DNA of 64,000 nucleotides from Pseudomonadota bacterium (GTDB taxonomy: Bacteria > Pseudomonadota > Gammaproteobacteria > Burkholderiales > Burkholderiaceae_C). The notes beneath the pieces were generated by a model that had not been told where the DNA came from, made no database searches, and was given only the letters and a program-made list of their open reading frames with translations. Location of the stretch: contig JAFEEF010000021.1 of the NCBI GenBank assembly GCA_018241265.1, positions 1,909 to 65,908 of the forward strand, written 5' to 3'. The number at the start of each line of letters is the position of its first letter. The stretch's first letter is position 1. Shown in pieces: positions 16,513 to 24,579 of this stretch. The position numbers were made by a program, and so were the translations under genes.

Positions 16513-18182
16513 TTCATCAACGCGAAGGTCCACACCGAGCCGCCGGCCGGAATCTGCGCCATGCGCTCGTCGCCCATCAGCGCCCAGACGCCGCCGCCGC
16601 CCGACACGATGGACACGTACTGCGTGCCGTCCTTCTCCCAGGTCACCGGCAGGCCGATGATCCCGGAGCCGGTCTGGAACTGCCAGAGCTTCTTGCCGTT
16701 CTCGGCATCGACCGCGATCACCTCGCCGGTCGCGGCACCGGTGAACACCAGGCCGCCCGCGGTCGACAAGGTGCCGGCCATGCTCGGCAGGCCGGGCCAC
16801 GCCATCTGCCACTTGCTCTTGCCGGTCATCGGATCGATCGCCGACAGGTAGCCGTGCGGCTCGTTCTTCGGCATGTTGACGCCGCGGAAGTTGACGCCGA
16901 GGTACCACTCGCCCTGCTTGTACTCGGGCTTGGTCAGCACGAACGGCCAGCTGATGTTCAGCGTGTTGGCGTAGGCGAGGCCGGTCGACGGGTTCCACGA
17001 CATCGGCTCCCAGTTCTTGCCGCCGAGCACCGACGGGAAGATCTCCTCGTCCTTGCCGGCGCGCACGCGCTTGAAGACTTCCGATTCGACCGGCCGGCCC
17101 GTCGTCATGTCGATGCGGTCGGCCCAGTTGACCTTGACGTACGGATTGGCCGCGAGCAGCTTGCCGTTGGCGCGGTCGAGCACGTAGAAGAAGCCGTTGC
17201 GGTTGGCTTGCGCCAATACCTTCCTGTTCTCGCCGTTCACCTTCAGGTCGACCAGCATGCCGACCTCGGTGGCGTCGTAGTCGAACGGGTCGTTCGGCGA
17301 GAACTGGTAGTGCCACACCATCTCGCCGGTCTTCGGACGGAACGCGAGCACCGAGCAGATGTAGAGGTTGTCGCCCTTGCGCGCCTCGGCGTTCCACGGG
17401 CCGCCGTTGCCGGTGCCCCAGTAGACGAGGTCGAGGTCGGGGTCGTAGGCGCCGGTCAGCCAGGTCGGCGCGCCGCCTTTCATCGCGGTGTCGCCGGGCC
17501 AGGTGTCGCCGCCCTTCTCGCCTTGCACGGCGGTCGTGTAGAGGCGCCACAGGTGCTTGCCGTCGGCCGGATCCCAGCCGTCGATGAAGCCGCGCGTGCC
17601 GTACTCGCCGCCGGCGATGCCGGTCATCAGCACGCCACCCGCGACCAGCGGCGCGCCGGTCATCGCGCGGCCCTGCTTGTAGTCGAAGACGTTGACCTTC
17701 CAGAGCTGCTTGCCGGTCTTCGCGTCATAGGCGATCACGTTGTCGTCCAGCGTCGCGCGGAACACCTTGCCTTCGTAGATCGCGACGCCGCGGTTCAGCA
17801 GGCCGCAGCAGGCCATCTTGAAGACGTCGGACGGGAATTCGAGCTCCTGCTTCCAGACCTGCCGGCCGGTGACGGCGTTCAGCGCGACGGTGGACGTGTG
17901 GGTCGTCACGTACATCACGCCGTCGTAGACGATGGGCTGCGACTCCTGCGCCTGCGAGTTGTTGAGGCTGTAGTTCCAGACCGGCACGAGCCTGGCGACG
18001 TTGCCCTTGTCGATCCGTTTCAAGGTGCTGTAGCGCTGGTTCGCATAGCCCATGCCGTAGGTCAGCACCTTGTCGGTGGCGGCCGGGTCGTTGCGCAGGT
18101 CGGCGAGCGATTGCGCATGGGCGCCGGCGCAGAGCGCGAGGGCGGACGAGAGGACGATGCCGCACGAGCGGATGGCCTTCAT
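16509..18182 (-). CDS. PQQ-dependent alcohol dehydrogenase with lanthanide-type metal site (XoxF/PedH-like)
   Basis: 557 residues with a Sec signal peptide (LSSALALCAGAHA) and an eight-bladed quinoprotein propeller; there is no C-terminal haem domain. Visible active-site features are vicinal Cys125-Cys126 (MACCG) forming the disulfide ring, Glu193 (GGEYG) and Asn259 (GTGNGG) as metal ligands, and catalytic Asp301 in NDPFDYDATE. Asp303, two residues after the catalytic Asp, is the residue that marks lanthanide-dependent enzymes; calcium enzymes have Ala, Ser or Thr there. The ATG at 18182 has AGGAGA upstream. It is first in a run with the cytochrome and the XoxJ-like gene. Substrate (methanol, ethanol or another alcohol) cannot be decided from sequence. 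Confidence 0.9.
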   Translation of the reverse strand: MKAIRSCGIVLSSALALCAGAHAQSLADLRNDPAATDKVLTYGMGYANQRYSTLKRIDKGNVARLVPVWNYSLNNSQAQESQPIVYDGVMYVTTHTSTVALNAVTGRQVWKQELEFPSDVFKMACCGLLNRGVAIYEGKVFRATLDDNVIAYDAKTGKQLWKVNVFDYKQGRAMTGAPLVAGGVLMTGIAGGEYGTRGFIDGWDPADGKHLWRLYTTAVQGEKGGDTWPGDTAMKGGAPTWLTGAYDPDLDLVYWGTGNGGPWNAEARKGDNLYICSVLAFRPKTGEMVWHYQFSPNDPFDYDATEVGMLVDLKVNGENRKVLAQANRNGFFYVLDRANGKLLAANPYVKVNWADRIDMTTGRPVESEVFKRVRAGKDEEIFPSVLGGKNWEPMSWNPSTGLAYANTLNISWPFVLTKPEYKQGEWYLGVNFRGVNMPKNEPHGYLSAIDPMTGKSKWQMAWPGLPSMAGTLSTAGGLVFTGAATGEVIAVDAENGKKLWQFQTGSGIIGLPVTWEKDGTQYVSIVSGGGGVWALMGDERMAQIPAGGSVWTFALMK

Positions 18183-18432
18183 GACTGTCTCCTTCGGGTT
18201 GCCGCGGTCCGCGCTCGCCCGATACGCCTGCCGGGTTGCGACCGCCGGACGGCACGGTAAGACGGCCGGTGCGGCATCAGATACCTAGGAGCATCCCTGA
18301 GTGCGCTTCAAGGCGTGTCGGCCCGCGCCATGCGATGCGTTGCTACGTCGTGCGAGGCGCGCCGGCACGGTGGCCGGCGGCGCCACGGCGGGTGTGCCAT
18401 CACGGAACAGTCGCCGCGCCGCGACGGCGGCT

Positions 18433-19128
18433 TCAGGCGCCGAGCACCTCCGGCCCGTCGAGCCAGCGCCAGCCGCCGGACGGCAGGTCGAAGGGCAAGG
18501 CGAGCGCGCCGAACGTGCTCCGGTGCAGCCCTTCGACACGGTTGCCGACGGCCGCGACCATGCGCTTGACCTGGTGGTACTTGCCCTCCGTGAGGGTGAG
18601 CCGCAACGTGCAGGTGCCGGTGGCCTCGCAGGCGGCGGCGCGCACGGTCGCGGCGTCGTCGTGCAGCACGACGCCGGCCAGCAGCCGCTCGACCTGCGGC
18701 ACGTCGACCGGATGCTTGCATTGCACTTCGTAGACCTTCGCGACATGGCGCTTCGGCGACGTCAGCCGGTGGATCAGCGCGCCGTCGTCGGTCAGCAGCA
18801 GGAGGCCGGTGGTGTCGGCATCGAGCCGGCCGACCGGCTGCACGTCGCGCCGGCGCAGCGGTGCGGGCAGCAGCGTGAGCACGCTCGGGTGGTCGCGCGG
18901 CCGCTGCGAGCACTCGTAGCCGGCCGGCTTGTGGAGCACGATCAGCGCCTTGGCATGGTAGGGCCACGTCTCGCCGCGCACCTCGAACACCAGGCCGTCG
19001 GTCGAGACCTCGGCGTCCGGGGCGTCGCAGACCGCGCCGCCGACGCGCACCAGCCCGGCCCCGATCAGCGCGTCGCACTCGCGCCGGGTACCGAAGCCTT
19101 GCGAGTACAGGACCTGCGCCAGCCTCAT
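18433..19128 (-). CDS. 16S rRNA pseudouridine synthase, RsuA/RluB family
   Basis: 231 residues. An S4-like RNA-binding start (MRLAQVLYSQGFGTRRECD) leads to the RsuA-type catalytic domain with the GRLDADTTGLLLLTDDG motif, whose Asp is the nucleophile, and later LTEGKYHQVKRM. It isomerises a uridine in rRNA; length and the S4 domain favour RsuA (16S U516). The ATG at 19128 overlaps the acetyltransferase stop by ATGA, so the two are translationally coupled. The 250 bases between its stop and the XoxF-like gene hold nothing I recognise beyond the latter's ribosome-binding site. Confidence 0.9.
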   Translation of the reverse strand: MRLAQVLYSQGFGTRRECDALIGAGLVRVGGAVCDAPDAEVSTDGLVFEVRGETWPYHAKALIVLHKPAGYECSQRPRDHPSVLTLLPAPLRRRDVQPVGRLDADTTGLLLLTDDGALIHRLTSPKRHVAKVYEVQCKHPVDVPQVERLLAGVVLHDDAATVRAAACEATGTCTLRLTLTEGKYHQVKRMVAAVGNRVEGLHRSTFGALALPFDLPSGGWRWLDGPEVLGA

Positions 19129-19652
19129 GCGGCGTCGGGATGGCGATAAAGCAAGGTCGGACCGCCGAGGAAGTCGAGCTCGCCGGCGGAGCGCGCGCCG
19201 AGCCGCTCGGCCAGCGCGACCGACCGGTCGTTGCCGGGACGGATCAGGCTGATCGACGAGCCGATGCCGAGCGCGACGCGTCCGTGGCCGATCGCCGCCG
19301 CGGTCGCCTCGAACGCATAGCCCTTGCCCCAATGCGCACGCGCCAAAAGCCAGCCGACCTCGCACCCCGGCCAGCCTTCCGGATGGATGAAGCCGGTGCG
19401 GCCGACCAGGGTGCCGCTCGCGCGCTCCTCGATCGCCCAGGTGCCGTAGCCCTGCAGTGCCCAGGCGCCGGCGAACAGCGCCAGCTGCCGCCAGGCCATG
19501 TCGCGCTCGACCGGCCCGCCGCTGCCGATGTGGCGCATGACCTCGGCGTCGGCGCACATCGCGGCATAGGCATCGAGATCGGACTGGCGGAAGGAGCGCA
19601 AGCGGAGGCGCTTGGTGAGGAGCGTGGGCGTGGCGAACATGGCAGCGCGCAT
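19125..19652 (-). CDS. GNAT-family N-acetyltransferase (RimJ/RimL-like)
   Basis: 175 residues. TKRLRLRSFRQSDLDAYAAM is the usual RimL-type opening. EVGWLLARAHWGKGYAFEA carries the acetyl-CoA pyrophosphate-binding loop, and SISLIRPGNDRSVALAERLG is the C-terminal motif. It probably acetylates a protein N-terminus or a small amine. An in-frame ATG at 19640 (MFATPTLL) is an alternative start; neither has a strong Shine-Dalgarno sequence. The end overlaps the pseudouridine synthase start, hinting at a shared ribosome-related role. Confidence 0.85.
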   Translation of the reverse strand: MRAAMFATPTLLTKRLRLRSFRQSDLDAYAAMCADAEVMRHIGSGGPVERDMAWRQLALFAGAWALQGYGTWAIEERASGTLVGRTGFIHPEGWPGCEVGWLLARAHWGKGYAFEATAAAIGHGRVALGIGSSISLIRPGNDRSVALAERLGARSAGELDFLGGPTLLYRHPDAA

Positions 19653-19737
19653 GCTAGGGCCTGTTCACACTTCGGCATTGCAGCAGAATCCCGGCAGACA
19701 TCGACCGGCTGTTCCGGTCGAGCCGCAGCGAGGGATC

Positions 19738-21210
19738 GTGGCGACATCACAAAATCCGGATCGACTGCTGGACCTGGCGAGCCAACTGCAGCGCGCCGGT
19801 CGCTTCGGGGAAGCGGCGGACGTCTATGTGCGCCTGCTGCAGCTGAAGCCCGATCTGCCGGACAGTTGGTACAACCTCGGCTACGTGCTGCAGCATCTGC
19901 GCCGCTCCGAGGCCGCGTTGAACGCGTACCGGGAAGCCTTGGACCGCAGGGTGCAGCAGCCGGAGGAAGCGCATCTCGCCCGTGCGCTGATCTACGCCGA
20001 CCAGCTCGCTCGCACCGACGACGCCGAGACGGAACTGAACATCGCGCTGCGCCTGAATCCCGGCTATTTCCCGGCGCTGCTCAACTTGGGCAACATCCAC
20101 GAGCAACGCGGGCAGCGCGAGCAGGCCGTCGAAGCGTACGAGAAGGCGTTGGCCGTCGATCCGGCCAGTGCGCTCGCGCTGGCGCGCCTGTCGATGGTGA
20201 AGACGGTGCGCGATGCCGACGATCCGCTGATCGCCCGCTTGCGATCGACCATCGGCCGGCCCGGCGCGACGCCGGCCGAACGCGCCGATCTCGGGTTCGC
20301 CCTGGGCAAGGCGCTGGACGATGCGGGTGCGTACGACGAGGCATTCGCGGCCTACGGCGCGGCCAACCGGGACAGCCGCCTCAGCGCCGGGCCGAACGGC
20401 GTCCGCTACGACCCCCTCGCGTACGAGCAGTTCATCGATCGCATCATCCGGACTTTTCCGGGCCCGTCGTCCGACGCGCCCGCAGCGTCGTCCGGCGCGT
20501 CGCAGCGCATCTTCGTCTGCGGCATGTTCCGATCCGGTTCCACGCTGGTCGAGCAGATGCTGGCCCGCCACCCGCGCGTGACCAGCGGGGGAGAGCTCCC
20601 GCTGCTGCCGAGGCTGGTGCACGAGCAACTGCGCGCGTTCGACGGGTCGGCGCCGCCGATCGACGCTCGAATGCTGCAGCGACTGCGCACGCTCTATCAG
20701 GACGGCGCGGCGGCGCTGTTTCCCGGGGCGGACGTGCTGACCGACAAGCGCCCCGACAACTTCCTGTGCATCGGCCTGATCAAGGCGATGTTCCCCGATG
20801 CGAAGATCGTCCACACCCGGCGCGATCCGCTCGACAACGGCCTGTCGCTGTACTTCCTGCACCTGTCGCACGCCATGCCCTATGCGCTCGACCTGCGCGA
20901 CATCGGGCACTGGTATCGGCAATACCGGCGCTTGATGGCGCACTGGAAGGCGATCTACGGCGAGCAGATCCACGACGTCGACTACGACCCGCTGGTCGCC
21001 GATCCGGCGCCGGTGGCGCGGCGGCTGCTCGACCATTGCGGACTCGCCTGGGACGACGCCTGCCTGACGCCCTATCGGACCGACGGCGTCGTGAGGACGG
21101 CGAGCGTCTGGCAGGTTCGCCAGCCGATCTACACGCGCTCCTCGGGGCGATGGCGGCACTACAGCCGCCATCTCGATCCCTTGCGCGCAGCACTCGCCGA
21201 GGCGGACTGA
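19738..21210 (+). CDS. TPR-repeat sulfotransferase
   Basis: 490 residues from a GTG at 19738 preceded by GAGGGA. The N-terminal 230 or so residues are tetratricopeptide repeats (AGRFGEAADVYVRLLQLKPD; QREQAVEAYEKALAVDP). The C-terminal half is a sulfotransferase_1/3-type domain: the 5'-phosphosulfate loop FVCGMFRSGSTLVEQMLARH near residue 260, ERLITEKRP-like LTDKRPDNF, and the 3'-phosphate segment IVHTRRDPLDNGLS. It should transfer sulfate from PAPS to a protein, peptide or saccharide, with TPRs for partner binding. It has no signal peptide and no operon partner, so the substrate is unknown. Confidence 0.85.
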   Translation: MATSQNPDRLLDLASQLQRAGRFGEAADVYVRLLQLKPDLPDSWYNLGYVLQHLRRSEAALNAYREALDRRVQQPEEAHLARALIYADQLARTDDAETELNIALRLNPGYFPALLNLGNIHEQRGQREQAVEAYEKALAVDPASALALARLSMVKTVRDADDPLIARLRSTIGRPGATPAERADLGFALGKALDDAGAYDEAFAAYGAANRDSRLSAGPNGVRYDPLAYEQFIDRIIRTFPGPSSDAPAASSGASQRIFVCGMFRSGSTLVEQMLARHPRVTSGGELPLLPRLVHEQLRAFDGSAPPIDARMLQRLRTLYQDGAAALFPGADVLTDKRPDNFLCIGLIKAMFPDAKIVHTRRDPLDNGLSLYFLHLSHAMPYALDLRDIGHWYRQYRRLMAHWKAIYGEQIHDVDYDPLVADPAPVARRLLDHCGLAWDDACLTPYRTDGVVRTASVWQVRQPIYTRSSGRWRHYSRHLDPLRAALAEAD

Positions 21211-21222
21211 CGCTACGCGCCG

Positions 21223-21681
21223 TCAGGTCGCGCGGATCTCGATCTCGCCGAGCGCCTTCGACAACCTGCCCGGGACGTCGAAGCCTTTGAACTCCACGGC
21301 ATTGCGCGCCGGATCGAGCATGAAGATCAGCCCTTCCTCCTGCTCGGTGCCTTCGTGCAGGATCTTCGGCGGATGGTTCACGTACTCGACGTCGCGTCCT
21401 TCGAGCCGTCCGGCGATGCGCTTCCATTCGGCCATCTCGACGATCACGCCGAAGTGGCGCGACAGCCGCTCGTTGTAGGTCGCGTCGATCGCCGCCTCGC
21501 CGCGCAACCGCTCGGACGCCAGGTGGCAGACCAGGTGCTGGCCGAAGAAGTTGAAATCGATCATCGTCTCGCTGAGTCGGCCGTGCGGGCAGCCGAGCAC
21601 GTCGCCGTAGAAGCGGCGCGTGTCGTCGATGCTCCAGACGGGGATCGCGATGTGACCGATCGATCGGGTACGGCCTTGCAT
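21223..21681 (-). CDS. VOC-family extradiol-dioxygenase-like protein
   Basis: 152 residues. GHIAIPVWSIDDTRRFYGDV begins the first module and MIDFNFFGQHLVCHL follows, a pattern typical of the 'predicted extradiol dioxygenase' (COG3565-like) branch. The second module has HFGVIVEMAEW and ends LDPARNAVEFKGF with the Glu ligand. It may act on an aromatic or glyoxal-like metabolite. It lies 32 bases downstream of the Bug-type binding-protein gene on the same strand and probably shares its operator-controlled transcript, which would link it to the same unknown carboxylate substrate. Confidence 0.8.
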   Translation of the reverse strand: MQGRTRSIGHIAIPVWSIDDTRRFYGDVLGCPHGRLSETMIDFNFFGQHLVCHLASERLRGEAAIDATYNERLSRHFGVIVEMAEWKRIAGRLEGRDVEYVNHPPKILHEGTEQEEGLIFMLDPARNAVEFKGFDVPGRLSKALGEIEIRAT

Positions 21682-21713
21682 GCTGGTCTTGGTGTGGGAT
21701 TGCGTACGGAGCT

Positions 21714-22715
21714 CTATTCGGCCGTGACGTGCGCATCGGCAATGACCTTCTTCCACAACGCGATGTTGTCGACGATGGCCTTGCCGAATTCGGCGGGGGC
21801 ATAGGGCTGCGACGGATCGACGCCCTGGCGGGTCAGTTCGGCGCGGAACCCGGGGGTCTTGATGATCTGCGTGACGGCGCGGTTCAAGGTCGCGACGACC
21901 GGCGCCGGCGTCTTCGCCGGCACGAGCACGCCGATCCAGGTGAGCGTGCCGAGGTCGACGAAGTGCTCGAGTTCCGGCGTGCCGGCTTCCTTGAACGTCG
22001 GCAGGGCCGGCACCAGCGGGCTGCGCGCCGGCAGCGCGACCGCGAGGCCCTTGAGCTTCTTCGCCTGCACGACCGGCGTCGATGCGCCCATGCCGGAGAA
22101 CGCGATGTCGACCGTGCCGGCCATCAGCGCGCCCAGCTGATCGGCTTCGCCGCGGTAGGGCACGTGCGTCATCCGCGTGCCGGTGAGGTGCATCAGCATC
22201 TCCATCAGCAGGCGGTTGAACGACGTCACGCCGGTCGAGCTGAAGCTCACCTTGCCGGGATGCGCACGCAGGTAGGCGACGAGCTCCGGCACGCTGTTCG
22301 CCGGAAAGTCGGGCCGCGTCACGAGGATCGAGCCGAACCAGCCGATCGGTGCGACCGGCGCATAGTCCTTCACCGGATCGTAGGCGATGTCCTTGGTGAA
22401 GAGCGGTGCCAGCACGACCGGCCCGCCGCTCGTGAGCAGGATCTGCGTGCCGTCGGCCGGCGCGTTCTTCATCTGCGTCAGCCCGATCGCGCCTGCCGCG
22501 CCCCCGACGTTGTCGACGTAGAAGCTCTGCCCGAGCGCGGCCTGCAGGCGCGGCGCGAGCAGCCGCGCGACGAGATCGGCCGTGTGCCCGGCCGGCCAAG
22601 GCACGACGATGCGCACCGGCCGGCTCGGATAGCCGTCGGCGCGCACGATCCGCGGCGCGAGCACCGCGCCCGAGGCGGCAAGGCCCAGGCGGAGCAGCAA
22701 TCGGCGGTGCGGCAT
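21714..22715 (-). CDS. Bug/TctC-family periplasmic solute-binding protein
   Basis: 333 residues. A Tat/Sec-like leader (MPHRRLLLRLGLAASGAVLA) is followed by the Bug fold: YPSRPVRIVVPWPAGHTADL at the mature N-terminus, then NVGGAAGAIG and FSSTGVTSFNRLLME. Such proteins bind carboxylates (organic, aromatic or amino acids) and are greatly expanded in Burkholderiales, usually without adjacent membrane TctAB genes, as here. The ATG at 22715 is chosen because upstream in-frame codons would read through the operator. A LacI-type operator and a good sigma-70 promoter lie directly upstream. Confidence 0.9.
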   Translation of the reverse strand: MPHRRLLLRLGLAASGAVLAPRIVRADGYPSRPVRIVVPWPAGHTADLVARLLAPRLQAALGQSFYVDNVGGAAGAIGLTQMKNAPADGTQILLTSGGPVVLAPLFTKDIAYDPVKDYAPVAPIGWFGSILVTRPDFPANSVPELVAYLRAHPGKVSFSSTGVTSFNRLLMEMLMHLTGTRMTHVPYRGEADQLGALMAGTVDIAFSGMGASTPVVQAKKLKGLAVALPARSPLVPALPTFKEAGTPELEHFVDLGTLTWIGVLVPAKTPAPVVATLNRAVTQIIKTPGFRAELTRQGVDPSQPYAPAEFGKAIVDNIALWKKVIADAHVTAE

Positions 22716-22745
22716 GGCGATGCGCTGGTCGGATGACTCGTGATC

Positions 22746-22759
22746 TGATACCGGTATCA
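22746..22759. promoter_or_regulatory. LacI-type operator, perfect 14-bp palindrome
   Basis: TGATACCGGTATCA is a perfect palindrome with the central CG pair characteristic of LacI-family operators. It overlaps the last base of the -10 box and the expected start point of the Bug-gene promoter, the ideal place for repression. A LacI-family regulator is encoded 740 bases away on the other strand and is the natural candidate protein; this pairing is inference. Confidence 0.75.
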
Positions 22760-22787
22760 TTGAAATGCGGCGGGGCCGGCTTGTCAA
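22759..22787 (-). promoter_or_regulatory. Sigma-70 promoter of the Bug/VOC transcript
   Basis: Reading the minus strand, TTGACA (22787-22782) and TTCAAT (22764-22759) are separated by exactly 17 bases. The -35 is a consensus match and the -10 matches 4 of 6. Transcription would start about 22752, inside the palindromic operator, and run into the binding-protein gene beginning at 22715. Confidence 0.65.
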
Positions 22788-22987
22788 CCGGTGTTCGCCC
22801 GAAGACTGCGCGTCCGGCCGGCGCAGTCCCAGGGCTCGAAACATTTCGATGCCGATCGCCGCATGCCGACGTATCAGCGTCGGCCGAACCTCCTCTGTGG
22901 GCCGTGCCCAGGGCCATGACGATCGTCGCGATCGGCGCGGCTCCGGTGCATGCACCCTGCACCCACAACCCACGAGGAGGTATTCCC

Positions 22988-23380
22988 ATGACGCTGTCTA
23001 TCCGCAAGTACGCCCTGGCCGCCGGCACCTTCGCCACGCTCGCGCTGATGGGCTTCGATGCCAGCGCAGTCACGATCCGCGTGACCTGCGAAGTGCGCCC
23101 CGACCGCTCGAAGATCTCGGTCGACGGCAAGAACGTGCCGGGAGGCCGCTACACGACGGTCGCGGTATCGGGCTCGAACATGGCCACGTCGCGTCCGACG
23201 GCGGCGGTCCGCGGCGAGATCGAGACCGACTACGACAGCGATCCGGGCGACATCCGCCAAGGTGCCACGCCGATCCCGTCGACCTTCATCACCGGCGGTT
23301 CGGTCACCGGCAAGATCGTCGATGCGAACGGCAACACGGTGATCGCCGACACGGTGGCCTGCCGCGTGCGCAACCACTGA
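22988..23380 (+). CDS. Small exported protein of unknown function
   Basis: 130 residues. A very strong ribosome-binding site (GAGGAGG) precedes the ATG at 22988. A Sec signal (YALAAGTFATLALMGFDASA) leads to a mature part of about 100 residues with two cysteines (VTCEVRP near the start, VACRVRNH at the end) that probably form a disulfide. The sequence looks like all-beta repeats (GRYTTVAVSGSNMATSRPTA). No family recognised. It lies between the divergent Bug promoter and the LacI gene, and the strong translation signal suggests an abundant periplasmic or secreted protein. Confidence 0.75.
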   Translation: MTLSIRKYALAAGTFATLALMGFDASAVTIRVTCEVRPDRSKISVDGKNVPGGRYTTVAVSGSNMATSRPTAAVRGEIETDYDSDPGDIRQGATPIPSTFITGGSVTGKIVDANGNTVIADTVACRVRNH

Positions 23381-23499
23381 TCGTCAGCGGAACACCTGGC
23401 GGTCGCGGCGGGGGAGGCGCCGCGACCGCTGGATGCCGGGAGACCGTTCCGGGTCGCGATAATCGCGGTCCGGCAACTGCGCGGCACGCCGCGTCTCCC

Positions 23500-24519
23500 A
23501 TGAACCACAAGCGGTCCCGCGCGAGCGGCTTGATCGGCATCCGCGGCGTGGCCGAAGTCGCCGGCGTGTCGCCGATGACGGCATCGCGGGCGCTCAGCCG
23601 GCCCGAACTCGTCGCCGCCGATACCCGCCGCAAGGTCCAGGAGGCTGCCAAGGCGGTCGGCTACGTGCCGAACCGGCTCGCGGGCGCACTGTCGCGCCAT
23701 CGGACGCACGTCGTCGGGCTCGTGATCCCGACCCTGCAGAACCTGATCGCGACCGAGACCATCCAGGGCATCAACGCGGTGCTGGACGCACGCGGCATCC
23801 ATCTGATGATCGGCGAGTACGGCACGTCGCTGGCGAAGGAAGAGGAGCTGATCCATGCGTTCCTCGCCTACCGGCCGTCGGGGCTGATCCTGCAGAGCAC
23901 GGTGCACACGCCTGCCGCGGCCGAGGTCGTGCGGCGTGCGGGCATACCGGTCGTCGAGACCGGCAACCTGATCAAGGCGCCGCTCGACTCCAACGTCAGC
24001 TTCTCGAACTACGCGGCCGCGAAGGCGATGACGGAGTACCTGATCCGGCGCTACCGCAAGGTGGCTTACGTCGGCTTCGCGGTGGCCGAGAACGATCGCA
24101 CGCGCGACCGCCGGCGCGGCTATGCGGCGGCGCTGCGCGCGGCCGGGCGCACGGTCGATCCGGCCTGCATGGTCGACGTGCCGGTGCGGCGCCAGGTCGG
24201 CGACCGCATCCTCGTCGAACTGCTCCAAGCGCAACCCGACATCGACGCGATCTTCTTCGGCGGCCACTGGATCGCGGTCGAGGCGCTCATCGAGTGCTAC
24301 CGGCGCGGCATCGACGTGCCGGGCCGCATCGCGCTGGCCGGCCTCGACGACAACGACCTGTCGGAGAAGCTGCCGCCCGGGTTGACGACGGTCCGCATCC
24401 CGCGCGCCGAAATGGGCCGCCGGAGCGCCGAAGGGCTGCTGAAGCGCATCGACGATCCGAACGCGCCGCCGTTCCGCATCGACGTGGGGTTCGAGATCGT
24501 GCGGCGCGGAAGCGCGTGA
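23500..24519 (+). CDS. LacI-family transcriptional repressor (GntR-like subgroup)
   Basis: 339 residues. The N-terminal helix-turn-helix and hinge reads VAEVAGVSPMTASRALSRPE, then VGYVPNRLAGALS. A type-1 periplasmic-binding-like effector domain follows (VVGLVIPTLQNL; LAGLDDNDLSEKLPPGLTTV), with dimer contacts at the C-terminus. The ATG at 23500 puts the HTH about 17 residues in, within the normal range. It very likely binds the TGATACCGGTATCA site in front of the Bug gene. The effector may be the same sugar acid or carboxylate the cluster handles. It is convergent with the MFS gene, with 60 bases between their ends. Confidence 0.9.
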   Translation: MNHKRSRASGLIGIRGVAEVAGVSPMTASRALSRPELVAADTRRKVQEAAKAVGYVPNRLAGALSRHRTHVVGLVIPTLQNLIATETIQGINAVLDARGIHLMIGEYGTSLAKEEELIHAFLAYRPSGLILQSTVHTPAAAEVVRRAGIPVVETGNLIKAPLDSNVSFSNYAAAKAMTEYLIRRYRKVAYVGFAVAENDRTRDRRRGYAAALRAAGRTVDPACMVDVPVRRQVGDRILVELLQAQPDIDAIFFGGHWIAVEALIECYRRGIDVPGRIALAGLDDNDLSEKLPPGLTTVRIPRAEMGRRSAEGLLKRIDDPNAPPFRIDVGFEIVRRGSA

Positions 24520-24579
24520 TGTGGTTCGGCTCGTTCGCGATCGACATGTCCAGGGCATGGGCGCGTGCGCCGGCATGAG

